Assembly: GCA_014871385.1 (NCBI GenBank)
Contig: CM026426.1
Location: 42,303,613 to 42,367,612, forward strand
DNA from: Ceratodon purpureus
Taxonomy: Eukaryota > Streptophyta > Bryopsida > Pseudoditrichales > Ditrichaceae
DNA: 64,000 nt
Reading direction: 5' to 3'
The position numbers were made by a program, and so were the translations under genes. This document shows, one piece after another, positions 1 to 10,894 of the stretch. The notes below the pieces were generated by a model, which had not been told where the DNA came from, ran no database searches, and saw only the letters and a program-made list of their open reading frames with translations. Every line of letters begins with the position of its first letter. Position 1 is the first letter of the stretch.

Positions 1-1
1 A

Positions 2-1477
2 GCAGCAAAAGATGTAGTAATATCAGATTTGCGCAATCAATTGCAAGAACAAGAAAGACCTCAGTCTTCTCAAGCCAATGATATACCTGTAGTTCAGGAT
101 CCAATGTTGGTGGATGAATCTTACATCAACAACACAGTTGATGTTGCAACGGCCGGTGTGTTGGAGAATATTTCCACACCAGCAAAACGACGACAAGTTG
201 GAGTGATATTGCCTCCACCAGCTCCATACCCACGACCCTATGTGGACATTGATGGACCATTAAGTCAAGATTCCTTATCATTTCCACCCAATGCTGTAAC
301 GGGAGAAGTGGAGACATTGATGAGAGCCAATAATGAATTGTGCCTCCTTGTTTCTAAGTTCGCTAAAGCATACTACGAGTGGAAAGTGGCAACCATTCTC
401 AGCGTTGATCGCGGTCGCCAAATTGCATTAGAGTTCAAGAAGATCGACGAATCGTACTTGCAACACAACAGACGAAGGGATTTTGGCCTCACTTCATGGA
501 TTAACGCAGATGATATGTATCCAGATGACATGCCAATGCAAGAATCGAATCCTAAACTCATAGATTGGGCCCAGTTGGATTTTGATGTGGAGAACGCAAC
601 TTCGTGCCATGATCTTCAAATGAAGGAAGGAGTTGAAAGCAGAAAGCTTTGGCCAAATCCTCAACCGTGGGTGATGGATGGTTCAAAACAATGTATGGTG
701 TGTCTAAACACATTTGGTCCTGAGGGTGGATGGGCAGTTGGATCATGTACCCACATGTTCCATCCAATGTGTTTAATTAACATTTTTTTGGTAAGGAGAT
801 TTTGCTCGATGTGCAAATCCCCGTTCCATGAACGCTTGTACGAGGTTTTTGGACTCACTCCATACATGCCACCAAGCCATGAGAGAAATCCCGAAAACAC
901 ACCAGGTGAAGAGTACCGCAATATGTCGGGGGAAGATTTGATTTGGAGTTGGCGGGCCCAGACTCACTCGGTCTTCAAGAGCAATGTAAGTGACGAGTTG
1001 GGGTGGGAGAATGACCCCAATCAGATTGTGAGGGTGGCAAAGAAGATAATTGGATCAAAGAAGGAGGACCAAGGGAAACGAAATTTCTTCTATCAGACTT
1101 TGAATGGATACAGGAAAGCGAAGAATAAGAAGTTCCAACTTGGTAATCACCCAAAAGGCCTCATATGGAACAAAGAGGGGGAATTGGTTACAGACCTTGA
1201 AGGTCAATTCATGACTTTGACCGCCCGAGATGCAGTCCAAATGTCTCTTTCGGAGTGGAAGTTAATTTTCAAACATGAAGCTGTTGACTTTCTTCTGGAG
1301 GAACACTCTCCACAGACATTGCGTACATTGAGAGAATTGAGGAACTCGCAAATTTTGCGTTCTCTCAGTGAAAGTGATGGCCCATTCCGGCGGACACGGA
1401 CGAGAGCCAGGCGCACCTTGACGCAAGACGATGGAGCGGGACCAAGTGGCACACCGGGAGTAGATGCAGATGAATAG
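2..1477 (+). CDS. RING-H2 / coiled-coil protein of transposon family, copy 1 (5' truncated by window)
   Basis: The frame is open from the first bases of the window, so the true start lies upstream; it ends at TAG 1475-1477. Counting from codon 29, a C3H2C3 RING finger is visible at about residues 222-262 (bases 692-814): C-x2-C-x14-C-x-H-x2-H-x2-C-x10-C-x2-C, all eight ligands present. RING-H2 proteins are usually E3 ubiquitin ligases; that activity is family knowledge, not shown here. The N-terminal part is Pro/Asp rich. After the RING comes a charged region, and the tail (about residues 450-470) is Arg rich. The 21.6-kb copy aligns closely through the RING and the following Tyr-Glu-x-x-Gly-Leu and Met-Pro-Pro segment, and a more distant copy lies at 33.1 kb. 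Both relatives sit in transposon contexts, so this is probably an accessory gene of a third element that runs off the left edge. Confidence 0.75.
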   Translation, partial: AAKDVVISDLRNQLQEQERPQSSQANDIPVVQDPMLVDESYINNTVDVATAGVLENISTPAKRRQVGVILPPPAPYPRPYVDIDGPLSQDSLSFPPNAVTGEVETLMRANNELCLLVSKFAKAYYEWKVATILSVDRGRQIALEFKKIDESYLQHNRRRDFGLTSWINADDMYPDDMPMQESNPKLIDWAQLDFDVENATSCHDLQMKEGVESRKLWPNPQPWVMDGSKQCMVCLNTFGPEGGWAVGSCTHMFHPMCLINIFLVRRFCSMCKSPFHERLYEVFGLTPYMPPSHERNPENTPGEEYRNMSGEDLIWSWRAQTHSVFKSNVSDELGWENDPNQIVRVAKKIIGSKKEDQGKRNFFYQTLNGYRKAKNKKFQLGNHPKGLIWNKEGELVTDLEGQFMTLTARDAVQMSLSEWKLIFKHEAVDFLLEEHSPQTLRTLRELRNSQILRSLSESDGPFRRTRTRARRTLTQDDGAGPSGTPGVDADE

Positions 1478-1750
1478 GAATAGTTACAACTTAGTACTCA
1501 GTGACTAGTTTTCATATACTACAGTTTTTGTAATGTTTTGATTTGAATTGGTAATGAAATGCTTTTATTTTCATAAATGTATACAACATTGCAAAGTCCA
1601 TGTATTTTGGCTCACGAGTATCTCATTTTTTCTATGCTGAATTTACACATTTGTCATTGCGCTTAGCCCCAATATATTATTCTGATGGAAATGTTAGGTT
1701 TTTTTGCATTGTCAAAAATTTACTATATCTAAAAAATGGGCTGCACGAAA

Positions 1751-1857
1751 AACCCGCTCGCGCCCCCCCCTGAACCCGCTCGCGCCCCCCCTTGAACCCG
1801 CTCGCGCCCCCCCTTGAACCCGCTCGCGCCCCCCCTGTACCCGCTCTCGCCCCCCCT
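1751..1857. repeat. GC-rich minisatellite, about 5 x 22 bp
   Basis: Five head-to-tail units of about 22 bp begin near 1752, 1774, 1796, 1818 and 1839. Each has the core ACCCGCTCGCG followed by a run of 7-8 C. The last unit is diverged (CTCTCG). The minus strand reads as Gly/Arg/Ala-rich peptide only because of the repeat. Confidence 0.9.
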
Positions 1858-2017
1858 ACACATGTTGGCACCCCTTTTGCATATGTGGAATTCCCCATCA
1901 TCGTTCGTTGTCCATGTCATCAATATGTTTCCCCTATAGGTAAGTTGTAAAAAAAAAAAACTAACTTAGTAATTTTCCTCCTCCCCTCAATGTCCCATTA
2001 TGTCCGGGGACCGACCG

Positions 2018-2045
2018 GTCCGTCCGTCCGTCCGTCCGTCCGTCC
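2018..2045. repeat. (GTCC)7 microsatellite
   Basis: Seven perfect GTCC units, followed by related ATGTCCG motifs up to about 2072. Confidence 0.9.
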
Positions 2046-2479
2046 ATGTCCGGAAATTTTGCCCATGTCCGTCCGATAAGACAACCCTGCCTGTGAACAA
2101 TACGCTAAGATTAACGAGGCAATTAGTCGTATAGCATAATTTGGCATGTTTTCGATTCTCTAGTTTGTTAATAGACATTTTTGAACTGCCGCAAAGCTAT
2201 TAGTATATTGTACATCTTAACTAATTGCCTAATCATTGTATCGAGACTACTCCTTTTGTGATACGAAGTCTATTTTTCTTTCTTAATCTATTCTGCCCTT
2301 GCGACGAACCCTAAACCATTGCTGAATTATTTGGGGATGTATGATTCTATTCGCTTTATGTATTGCAAGATAATGCATGTCGAGCCTCAGTGGATTCTTT
2401 GAATAATGCTTATGGCTGCGGGCCTACTCTGCGTAGCTGAGAGCTTCTGTTGCAATCGGTTGCAATAGCGAAGTCCACG

Positions 2480-3219
2480 ATGGACTATTCAACTATGGCT
2501 GTTGACGAAGGAGTTGTCGACAGCCCGGTTAACCTGTCCATTCCCAAGTCCCTGAAATCCCCTTCTCCTATGTGGCAACCGACCGTACTGCAGGTTTTAT
2601 CTCCGAAACGATAGAGTTCTATCCCTACGAAGCGTGCTCTTTATAACAATGTGGAGGACATACCATCACTTCCACCGGCAAAGGTTAGTTTTCATTCTTA
2701 CCTATTAGCTTTTCATTCCTTTCAGATGTTTCATTCATGTAAATGGGTTCAGTGATGGTAGCTGCTCGCATCTGTTTCTTGCCTCCTTCATGTCTTTAGT
2801 TTAGCTCGAAGCCACCTAAAATGATTGATCTTTTTCTACTTTCATCTAGGTTCGTGCTACTTTACGTTGGCTTCTTCTTTCAAGGTCCGTTCGACCTTTA
2901 CACTTGCACTTAGAAGTTTAGGTTGATTCGACCTAAACCGAAATGTCTTCTCAATACTAATTTATCCCCTTTGCAGATGCCGAGGCTACGATCAACAACT
3001 ACAGGGTCCGGGGCAAGGAAGTCCGCCGGCTCCCACTCTATACCATCGAGTACCCGTCGCCACTCTCTGCCTGAGTCAAGCATTGGTGACAGGCGTAGAC
3101 AGAAGTTGCAACGTCTTCTTGATAGTCCAATGATGCAGGTCGAGGGAATGTCGTGGACACGTCAGCGTCAACGGGAATTTGTCAAGTCAAGAATTGAGGC
3201 TTACGGAGGGACTCCATAA
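2480..3219 (+). CDS. Small basic two-exon gene of unknown function, one in-frame stop
   Basis: Exon 1 is 2480-2683 (ATG, 68 codons, donor AAG|GTTAGT) and exon 2 is 2977-3219 (acceptor TTGCAG|ATG, 80 codons plus TAA). Both are whole codons, so the splice keeps phase 0. Together they encode about 148 residues: an acidic/Pro-Ser N-terminus, then a Ser/Arg-rich basic half ending in a Trp-Thr-Arg-Gln-Arg-Gln-Arg helix-like segment. One TAG at 2612-2614 interrupts exon 1; it is one C-to-T change from CAG. The matching phase and good splice sites argue for a real, recently broken gene, possibly an element accessory gene because it follows RING copy 1. I do not recognise the family. Confidence 0.45.
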
Positions 3220-3646
3220 CCATATAGAGGATAGTATGTACTGTATAGCAATGGCGTAGACAATGTAGACGATTATAAGAGTCGTGTGTGTTATTTCAAT
3301 GTAATTATGTTTTGAATAAAACGATTGATCTGTTTGTCAAATTTTCTCGTCTGCTATTTATGCCTCACTGTCATGCACACTTTTCGTGTTCTTTAAAATT
3401 CCGGATGTATTTTATGTAATTGGACATTGCCTTTCATTAAAACCTTGGTTTAGAAAGGTAACGGATAGTTAGTACTAAAAATACACGGAACGTGGTATAC
3501 TCTTTCTCCTTGTTTATATTGCGTTTAGGTGTGATCGACCTAAATGACTAAATCATCATCTCTCGTTAAACATGTTTTTAATGAATCATTGAACATTACT
3601 AAGTTTTCTCCTGTATGTTCGTGCATTTAGGTCCACTCGACCTAAA
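2916..3646. repeat. Three dispersed 21-bp palindromes TTTAGGT...ACCTAAA
   Basis: Near-identical inverted repeats lie at 2917-2937 (inside the intron of the small gene), 3524-3544 and 3626-3646. Each reads TTTAGGT, seven variable bases that usually end in TCG, then ACCTAAA. They resemble the units of the array at 4964-5171, which have AGCT where these have AGGT. Confidence 0.7.
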
Positions 3647-3649
3647 TGA

Positions 3650-4433
3650 CATGGGCCTCATTGTTCCTTTAAAGTGTTTTTAATGATGCAATATTGATTA
3701 ACGCAAGAGTGAAGTAAATGTGAAGGCACAAATGTGGCAATTTCTCTACACGCTGATTTCCCAAATTCAAGAATATCTCCCAAAATAACAAACATGGTGT
3801 TAATTATAGCTAAAGAAATATTTAGATGAAAAATATTTGTATATATAAAAACATATCTATTGAGCTAGATCAATAACTATTCATCAACTCACTTGTCATG
3901 ATTTAAATTCTCACATCATTTTTAATATTGAAATAGAACATAAATATAAGAGGTGATTAAAAACACTAATCCAATGATATGTTTTAACATATTCCAAATA
4001 CATTATATAAATCTAAGGTAGTGGGAGACGAATATAATTATTGAATCTAAGATGCATATACCTAATAATTTATAATATTCACTCTATAATTTGAGTAGTC
4101 TGATACTTTGCAAACATATTGATATCTTCATATACTATGTATATTATATGTAGCAATATTTGTGTATATTGACATAAATCTATTCTTAAGAAAATAATTA
4201 ATAAAACTCTCTTATAAACATGCATAAATATTTTTATACATACGTAAAGAAATATACATTAAACACTTGCATACATAAAAATATTGGAAAATATATACAT
4301 GTATAAATAGATACATATATAAATAAATACATATATACACAAGTACTTCTGTGCATGAACCTCAATTTCTAAAGACAATAATATTTAAACAAGTTTGTAT
4401 TTAAATTTAATACTTGTACAAGATCATTAATCT
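3650..4433. other. AT-rich spacer, no gene seen
   Basis: Very AT-rich sequence with short ATATAT and ATACATA runs. No reading frame or structural RNA was recognised. Confidence 0.6.
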
Positions 4434-4490
4434 CCCTAAAAAACCCTAAACCCTAAACTCTTGACCATAGAACCTAAACCCTGAACCCTA
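4434..4490. repeat. Interstitial telomere-like CCCTAAA repeats
   Basis: CCCTAAA units at 4434-4440, 4444-4450 and 4451-4457, with degenerate copies (CCTAAACC, CCTGAACCC) to about 4490. This is the complement of the plant telomere repeat TTTAGGG. The array is too short to be a telomere. Confidence 0.7.
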
Positions 4491-4963
4491 GTTCTCCGAA
4501 AGAATCACACCAATTCTATGTCTAGCGCTATGACATGTCCAACCCGAATTGACATTGACCCGGCTTTATTCCCGCCTATTTTCAAACTGCAGCGGTGAAA
4601 AAACCGTCATATGTTAGAGATTGACCTCTGGAATCATCCCTGCTCAAAATCTTTTCTCTTCTGACTTGCTTCTCTCGCGTGTAGGAGCTCTTAGCGCTCG
4701 CTTAAAGCTCATTGTTTTCTGTATGGAAGCTGTATTGCGCCGTCTCTCACATACGTCTTCTCTTCAATTTACTTTGAACATCAACAAGTATAATCGTTGC
4801 AAGGTTGTTCTATGTTTGCGATTGTTGCAATGCTCGGTGTATCAGGAGGGTCTTTGTTAGGAATTCCAAAACATCAGATAGAGGAGGGCGTTTGCCTATT
4901 CTCAATCTGAGAGTCATGATTCCAAAAAGGTCGAGCTATAATAGCAGCGCATTTTGCATAGGG

Positions 4964-5171
4964 CAGTTTAGCTCGACTCGAGCTAAACTGCGATGTCTTC
5001 ACGACAAACAGTTTAGCTTAAGTTGAGCTAAACTACGTTGTCTTCACAACAGACAGTTTAACTTGACTCGAGCTAAACTGCACTGTCATAGAGATAGCAC
5101 AGTTTAGCTGGACTCGAGCTAAAATGTCTGTCTTATAGACGGAGCAGTTTAGCTCAACTCGAGCCAAATTG
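4964..5171. repeat. Array of five 27-bp palindromes at 45-46-bp period
   Basis: Units at 4964-4990, 5009-5035, 5054-5080, 5100-5126 and 5145-5171. The first is a near-perfect palindrome: CAGTTTAGCTCGA, one central C, then the complementary arm. The other four carry 1-4 changes each, mostly in the central bases or right arm. Start-to-start spacing is 45, 45, 46 and 45 bp, while the spacers between units differ in sequence, so the palindromes are conserved better than the DNA between them. It lies about 400 bp upstream of a TATA box at 5570. A multi-dimer protein-binding array is one reading; a simple tandem duplication with palindromic units is another. Confidence 0.85.
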
Positions 5172-5569
5172 CGTAAAGGCTATGATGTCTAACATTCTAG
5201 AAAGTAATTTCCACTGTTAATCCACCGGAATGCTAGTTCCGGTGAAAAAATTGAAAACAAAATTAGAAGTTACGTTGTAGGATTACATATGTTTTACTTA
5301 GATAATAGTAACAACGCGTTAAACGGTTAGCTCAATAAATAAACGACCGGTCGGACTCAAGGGACTTTGGCCCAGACCAGCGGAACCGATTGGACTAATA
5401 GCAAGGGTCGAAACCGGGTCCTGACACGGTCAGAGTGAGGGCAGCAGCCGGGAGCAGTAATTCGTACGGGTTCGGCGACAATTAAAGCACCGCCGGTCGC
5501 GACCGTCGATGATGAAGAGCTACGACCGTCCATGGTGAAAGGCTACGATCGGTTGGCGCTAGGGCAAGG

Positions 5570-5578
5570 TATAAAAGG
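5570..5578 (+). promoter_or_regulatory. Candidate TATA box
   Basis: TATAAAAGG within a moderately GC-rich stretch, about 200 bp upstream of the ATG at 5777 of the coiled-coil gene and downstream of the palindrome array. Position and sequence fit a core promoter (or the U3/R boundary of an LTR), but no transcript start can be read from the sequence. Confidence 0.45.
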
Positions 5579-5776
5579 CAAAAGGGAGGCTGTGATCTTC
5601 CTTTCTTTTGTTGTCTTGTGCGCGCCAGGACCGTGTGCTCCTCGGTATATGTTGCACTAAGTACTTATGCTAATATGAGAGAGACGGTAAGACGGAAGTG
5701 TTTCCGTTAGTTGAGGGACTGTGTGAGGCTCGTGCATGCAAGGGTTACTGGAGTGATTGTAAGGACAATTGGTAGT

Positions 5777-7594
5777 ATGGCTAAGAGAGGAAGAGAACCG
5801 GAGGAAAGCCCTCTGTTGAAGGTACAATGGATTAGGCCGTTGATGCCCCAGGATGATTGCCGGGGACGCCTCCAGGAGTTTTTGGTCATCATGGAATGTC
5901 CGTTGTTCCTCGAGAAGGCGTGGGCATGGCCGGAGGCACTTTCGGCTCAGAAGATTCTGGTCAAGGACTCGAATAACCAAATGGCTATTTGGGGAGAGCT
6001 GGAGAAGTGGACGGCACAGATGTGGAGAGATACGTATGACTTACGGCGAGGCGAAGTCTTGACGTCGGAAGCTCGGGATTTCATAAGCCAGTTCATCAGG
6101 ACGGCCGGGGATGCTTGGGAGGAGTGGACTCTAGAAGACATCGATGATGAGGACGCCCGGATGGTGGTAGGGTTTCTTAAACCCGATTTTCCACCCGGAA
6201 AAGCCCAAACGGATGACCATCAAGTGGGCGACTACCTTCATCAAGGCCATGCACGGGTGGATCCAAGTCGACAAGGGTGCCATGATGAAGACGATCATCG
6301 ATTAGGAGGTGGAGAAAATCAAGAGGGTGAAGAAGCCTCCCACCTCTAACGGTTTAAGGGACTATTGACGCCCCAGGAGATAGTGGAGTACGATAAGTTG
6401 AAGAGTCTCCAGAGGTACGCAGAAGCGGAGACAGTAGTCTTCGACGAGGATGATGACATACAGAAGAGTTTTCCTACTCCAAAGTAGGACCGGCCTAACC
6501 CAAAAGTGGGACAACCGTCCGGTACTCCCCGGTCCTCCACACCGGCCAAGCGTAACCTGAGCACGGAGGCCCTCAAAGCTATTGGTCTACCGGAAATTAG
6601 TGGAGACCCGTGTGTGGACTTGACCAACCTAGACCAACTGATGACCCAGTACGTCCAGTACCTCTAGGAAATCATTAAGTATTAACACCGGTTGAAGCAG
6701 GAGGTGATTGTTGTTACGCAAACCTCCCGGGTAGAGGAATGCATCGCCCAGCTTCGAAGCTTTTGGGACATGATGGATCGGCAAGAATCCCATGAAGAGC
6801 AATTGGAGCATCACCGAGAGAAGGTGATCAAGCTCCAACAAGAGCTTAATGACGCCCGGGTAGATTTCCGGGAAGTTCAGGACCGCGCAGCTGCAACTGT
6901 CCAGAGCGTGGTACAGGTCAAGGCAACTCTAGCCCTTCCGATAGATGTGGCCAACCAGTGCGCTGTCTACCAAGAGTATTCGATGCGCCAACCTGATCCT
7001 GCCCGGAAGGCCATTCTCCTGTTCATGTGTGACCAGACCCAGGAGCTGGAGGGAACTTGGGCAAAGATGAGGGAATTGGTGGCAAGCATTGAGCGAAATA
7101 GAGCCGGGCCTTCGGCTCCATACGTTCCACCAAGGGACCGGGAGGCACTTAAAACTCCGGAAGTGCCAGCACCCGATGTGGGTCTAGACCAGGTACATTT
7201 AGTTCAGTTTCCAATCCAGTCGGACATCTCGTCGCCTGCTCGGCCAAAACAAGGTCGGCCGTTAGCAGCTCCTCTTCCGGATACCCTGGACAGTCTTCAC
7301 GGTATTCCCATTCTGGAAGGGTTGGAGACCTTTAATCCAGAGGTCATTAATCTAGAGGGGAGTCCTGAGTCACCTGTAGGAGCGGCCTTCATTTCTGTAC
7401 AAGGAACCCCGTCTCCCAAACGAGCACAGACGATCGTCGATGCAGTTCCGGTTGCTATACAGTCTCCTTCCCTAGCTGTTCAAGCAAGTCGCATCTGGAA
7501 GACCGTTGCCAGAAACTCCCGGAGCCGGTTCGTTGCTGAAATGGTTGAAGAAAGGCGGCCAGAAGAAAGGAAGACCGAAAGACTCCCGGCGTAG
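5777..7594 (+). pseudogene. Decayed coiled-coil, gag-like reading frame of unknown family
   Basis: One long frame starts at ATG 5777 (Met-Ala-Lys-Arg-Gly) and ends at TAG 7592. It is interrupted in phase by stops at about 6347, 6485, 6665 and 6682. Between about 6195 and 6350 the better coding signal (a stretch containing Ile-Lys-Trp-Ala-Thr-Thr-Phe) is in another frame, so two compensating frameshifts are likely. The N-terminal third is compact, Trp rich and mostly helical-looking. About 6760-6890 is a clear heptad coiled coil (Glu/Gln/Leu/His rich). The C-terminal third is Pro/Ser rich and probably disordered. The lay-out of structured domain, coiled coil and disordered tail resembles a retrotransposon gag or an element accessory protein, but no zinc knuckle, protease or polymerase follows and no LTR pair was found. 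Function not recognised. Confidence 0.5.
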
Positions 7595-8640
7595 CCCAAG
7601 GTTTGAGAAGGAGTAGGAATAGAGTAGGTACCGGATAAAATGGCAGCGATTAAGAATGGGGCTTAGTTGCACCCGGCTGCCAATCTGGATAGATTGCGAC
7701 AGTAACTAGGAATAGAAGGCGGCCACCGGTCCGGGATTCGCGGAGTCCAAGATCAGGATATTTGGGATCTGTGTTGGCCACTTGTCTTCTAGAGGCTCGG
7801 TAGGAAGTAGTACTTAAGTCAGAAGTCTTTCCAAGGCTTGGGCCTTGTTTTTGTACGCCGTTTTTTATTATACAATTGAGAATATACTTTTGGAATTGTT
7901 GTGTAGAACAGTTGTCGGACATGTTCGTTGTAGTAACGATTTGTTGGTACTGTTGTCTTTGATCGAGTTCCGGGAGAGTTTTGAACAGTGTGACAGTTTG
8001 GAGATCCCCCGGAGAGAGTGGAAAGGTGTCAAGCGCCGAGTGTTGACGGTTTCCAACGTTGGAAAGGAGGCTGGAGGGGAGGGAAGACGTACTGCAGCAA
8101 GGGCTGGTAGTCTTAAGGACACAAAGGGTCGTGTGTACTCTCGAATCCCGGATAGGGATGGTTGCTTCTTGACGTTAGGATAAAAGCCGGACTACTCACT
8201 GCGAACCATTCCAAAAGAGATATGATATGGTTAGGACATCGGACAATCGTCATGTGATGTTGTTGTAGTGTGAACTTTGTCCTTGTAAGTGGTATTGAGT
8301 AGTTATCCAGACCGGTCCTTAGTCATATGGAGGGAGCACTCCTCCCTCTCTGGGTGTTAGGTAGGAACAGTGCGGTGTCCAGCCACTTTAAGTCTCGAGA
8401 TGGTGGAGAATCCAGCCACTTGAAAGCATAGACAAATTAGTGGGAACCGGCCACTAGTCTAAAAAGCAAGAAAAGAGGAACGAGTCAAAACGTCCCGCTT
8501 AGACCAACCAGTCTAGGTAGTAAGGAACGGACAGAACCAAATGGTGAATTACTGTTATTGTCTAAAAGGAGGAAAACTATAGGTCTTGGTGGGAACAAAC
8601 GCAGAGTGGTTTACTTTAGAGGGTATGTAGTGTCAATTAA
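7595..8640. other. Spacer between decayed gag-like frame and DUF7869 remnant
   Basis: Moderately GC-rich sequence with short frames on both strands, none convincing. It may be the 3' portion of the preceding element. I looked for a second copy of the 5.3-5.7 kb segment as an LTR and did not find one. Confidence 0.5.
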
Positions 8641-8763
8641 GTGATTTCCAGAGGAATACTGATGCCGCGCCACGCTACAAACATGGAGAGGAATATTTTT
8701 TTTGTACTTAAATATGTACTTTCACGTTTGCATTTGTTGAATTCCAAGTATAATATATTACTC

Positions 8764-10894
8764 CTCAAAGATGAAGTACCGGTTGAAGCTCAAGTGAACC
8801 TAGACCTTTCCGACTTAGTGGTTGGCCCCTCAACATTATCGCAAAACAAGACTGTTACAATTTACAATAGCGACAATATCCCATTAGCAGAGGGCTAGAT
8901 CCGGAACCCTAGGACCAACTTGGTAATTAGGCACGTCTATCTTGATGGAGTTAGTTGTTGCTAAAGCACTACTTTCCAATTTCAAATGGAAGGAGCAGAT
9001 TCCATTCCTCGATGAACATCTAGGGGATCATGGATTGCTTCCTATGTCCGCTTCTAACTTGAACAAGATCAGGAGGCTTAGCTATCCAGAATATTACGCC
9101 AAACGGGAAGGAGACAACTTCGCTCGTTGCTCAAAATGTGATGAGTTCCAATCCCAGAAGAAGTTGACCCCACTTGGCTCTCAAGCGTCCCTGTTATGGT
9201 CTAGGAAAATGAGGCTGCACAATGACTCTGCAATGGCGCATAGAGACTTGTACGACCTAAATTGCTTCAAGTCAAAGGCCACTCCTCATGAAGTTCTTAC
9301 ATTTATGCATGATAAAATGGACCACTCCAAGACGGCGTCGCCGGCCTTATCCCACTAGGTCAAACACTTAGACGGCCTCATGAAGCTTCCTCTTGTTGTC
9401 ACCGGAATGCGTGCTCATGGGCATGTGGATCAGCGTTATGCCGATTATGGCCTTGACATTTACTTACACAACGCTAATTACACGGTTGGATCGTTTGCAA
9501 AGCTCCTTTGGGATCTTGAGTCACCCCCTAAGTCCACCTCCAGGGAACTCTTTCAAGAAAATCCTTCTCACCCATTGTATGCCGCACTTTTGCATGGTTC
9601 AGAGATGTGCCTCGATCCTCTTAGCCCTCCTCCACAGGTTCCTGTTTCAGCAAAACCATTGCCTCCCACTCTTAACGTCCAAATGGATAACGCTGTCAGC
9701 GATAACAAGAATAGATTTGCATTTTCATTCTGGTTTCTATTAGTCGCGAAGCGGGTGATTCGCGAAGTGTACGTGAAATTCATGCTGGTCAGCCATACTT
9801 ATGACGATAGTGATGCCCTCTTCAAACAATGGAGCATGGCTTTGCGGAGGGAGGAGTTCCATATAGTTCCTCTGCTCATGAAGTCAATGAAAAATGAAGT
9901 TGTTCCAACGATTCCACATCTGATGCTAGAGGTCCCAGATTTCAAGAAATTCATCACGGAGTGGATGCTTGACGGCGATGACATGTTAATGGGTCACACT
10001 AAAGCTCATCAGTTCAAGTTCTATGTAGACTCTTCAGGATGCCTAGTCATGAAATATAAAATATTCCGTCCTGACGACGATTGGCTGCCAAAAGGAGATG
10101 GATGTGGCATGAAGTTGTGGAAAGAGGATTCAGTAGGTCGATCTTTATGGCCCCGTGGTGTTCCTGGTGCCGTGGCGCCTTGCGAGATGCGGCACCTGCC
10201 TGATGTGATTAAGGAATTGTCGGCTTTTGTAGATCCTTGGGAGAGGTTAACTTCTGATATGGTCGAGTCTAGAAGAATCTACGAGTCCCTCTCATACTAC
10301 TGGAACGATGTTAAAGAGGCTCTTGCCATCCCTTTTGATGGAGTCTCCACTTTGCAGTACGGCTTTTGGTCGTCCACTTGGCTCGCTCATTCGGTCGAAG
10401 ACGAGTTTCAGGAGGATGAAACTTTGCGCGAGGAGTTCGCAGAGGATGATCACTTTGTTGGTCACAAACGCAATCGCCCAGGACCGCCATTTCGTGTTGC
10501 GCGAGACCTTTTTGCAGGGTACTTCTTAGCATCACGACCTTGCGATGAAGACATTTGTCCTTTCAGGCTTGCTTGGGCCTTGACTGACCCTAATTTGAAC
10601 CATGACCTCCCAAACACGATCCAAGTAGAGTTCTACCGTCCAATTTCCCGAGAGAAAGATGTTTTGAAATTTTATATCCGCTGGGATGTGGATGGGAGAC
10701 TTTGTTTGACAGTAGAGAAGGATGTACCTGAGTCGTGGCAAAGTACCGATGTAATCCTAACAGCTTGGAAATCAAAAGTGAATAAAAATGTCAACGAGCG
10801 GGGACGCGGCAAGGATCCGACATTCAAGATACTACTGAAACAACTGGACATTATAAAGGCCTCTTTGGAGAGATTTGTTTCTCCAGAATCTTAA
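8764..10894 (+). pseudogene. DUF7869-type putative transposase, nearly intact with one stop and an N-terminal frameshift
   Basis: The main frame runs 8942-10894 and is broken only by TAG 9356-9358 (CAG to TAG); about 650 residues remain. The order of motifs matches what I recall of DUF7869 proteins: a Cys-x2-Cys pair at about 9127-9140, Asp-Lys-Met-Asp-His-Ser-Lys-Thr near 9310-9333, Gly-Met-x-x-His-Gly-His at about 9405-9425, Gln-Met-Asp-Asn-x3-Asp-Asn-Lys-Asn-Arg at about 9680-9715, and Ser-His-Thr-Tyr-Asp-Asp-Ser-Asp-Ala-Leu-Phe at about 9790-9825. The Asp and His positions have the look of an RNase-H-fold catalytic core. In the last motif Ser replaces the Gly I expect, so this copy may be weakened. 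A further coding block at 8764-8896 is in another frame and was probably the N-terminus. The downstream neighbour is a convergent coiled-coil gene on the minus strand. The transposase role is inferred from family pattern and context. Confidence 0.7.

Larger units (their letters stand above)
1478..2479. other. Gene-free spacer with two short tandem repeats
   Basis: This stretch holds the 3' flank of the RING gene (T-rich, with AATGAAAT near 1553 that could serve polyadenylation), a GC-rich minisatellite and a GTCC microsatellite. The short minus-strand frames across 1,677-1,923 are translations of the minisatellite. I see no gene. Confidence 0.6.

Noticed and set aside
1677-1923. Minus-strand Gly/Arg/Ala-rich small frames
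   Set aside because: Pure translations of the 22-bp minisatellite.
5300-8640. LTR retrotransposon with LTRs around the coiled-coil frame
   Set aside because: No direct repeat pair, primer-binding site, protease or polymerase was found, so only a gag-like description is kept.
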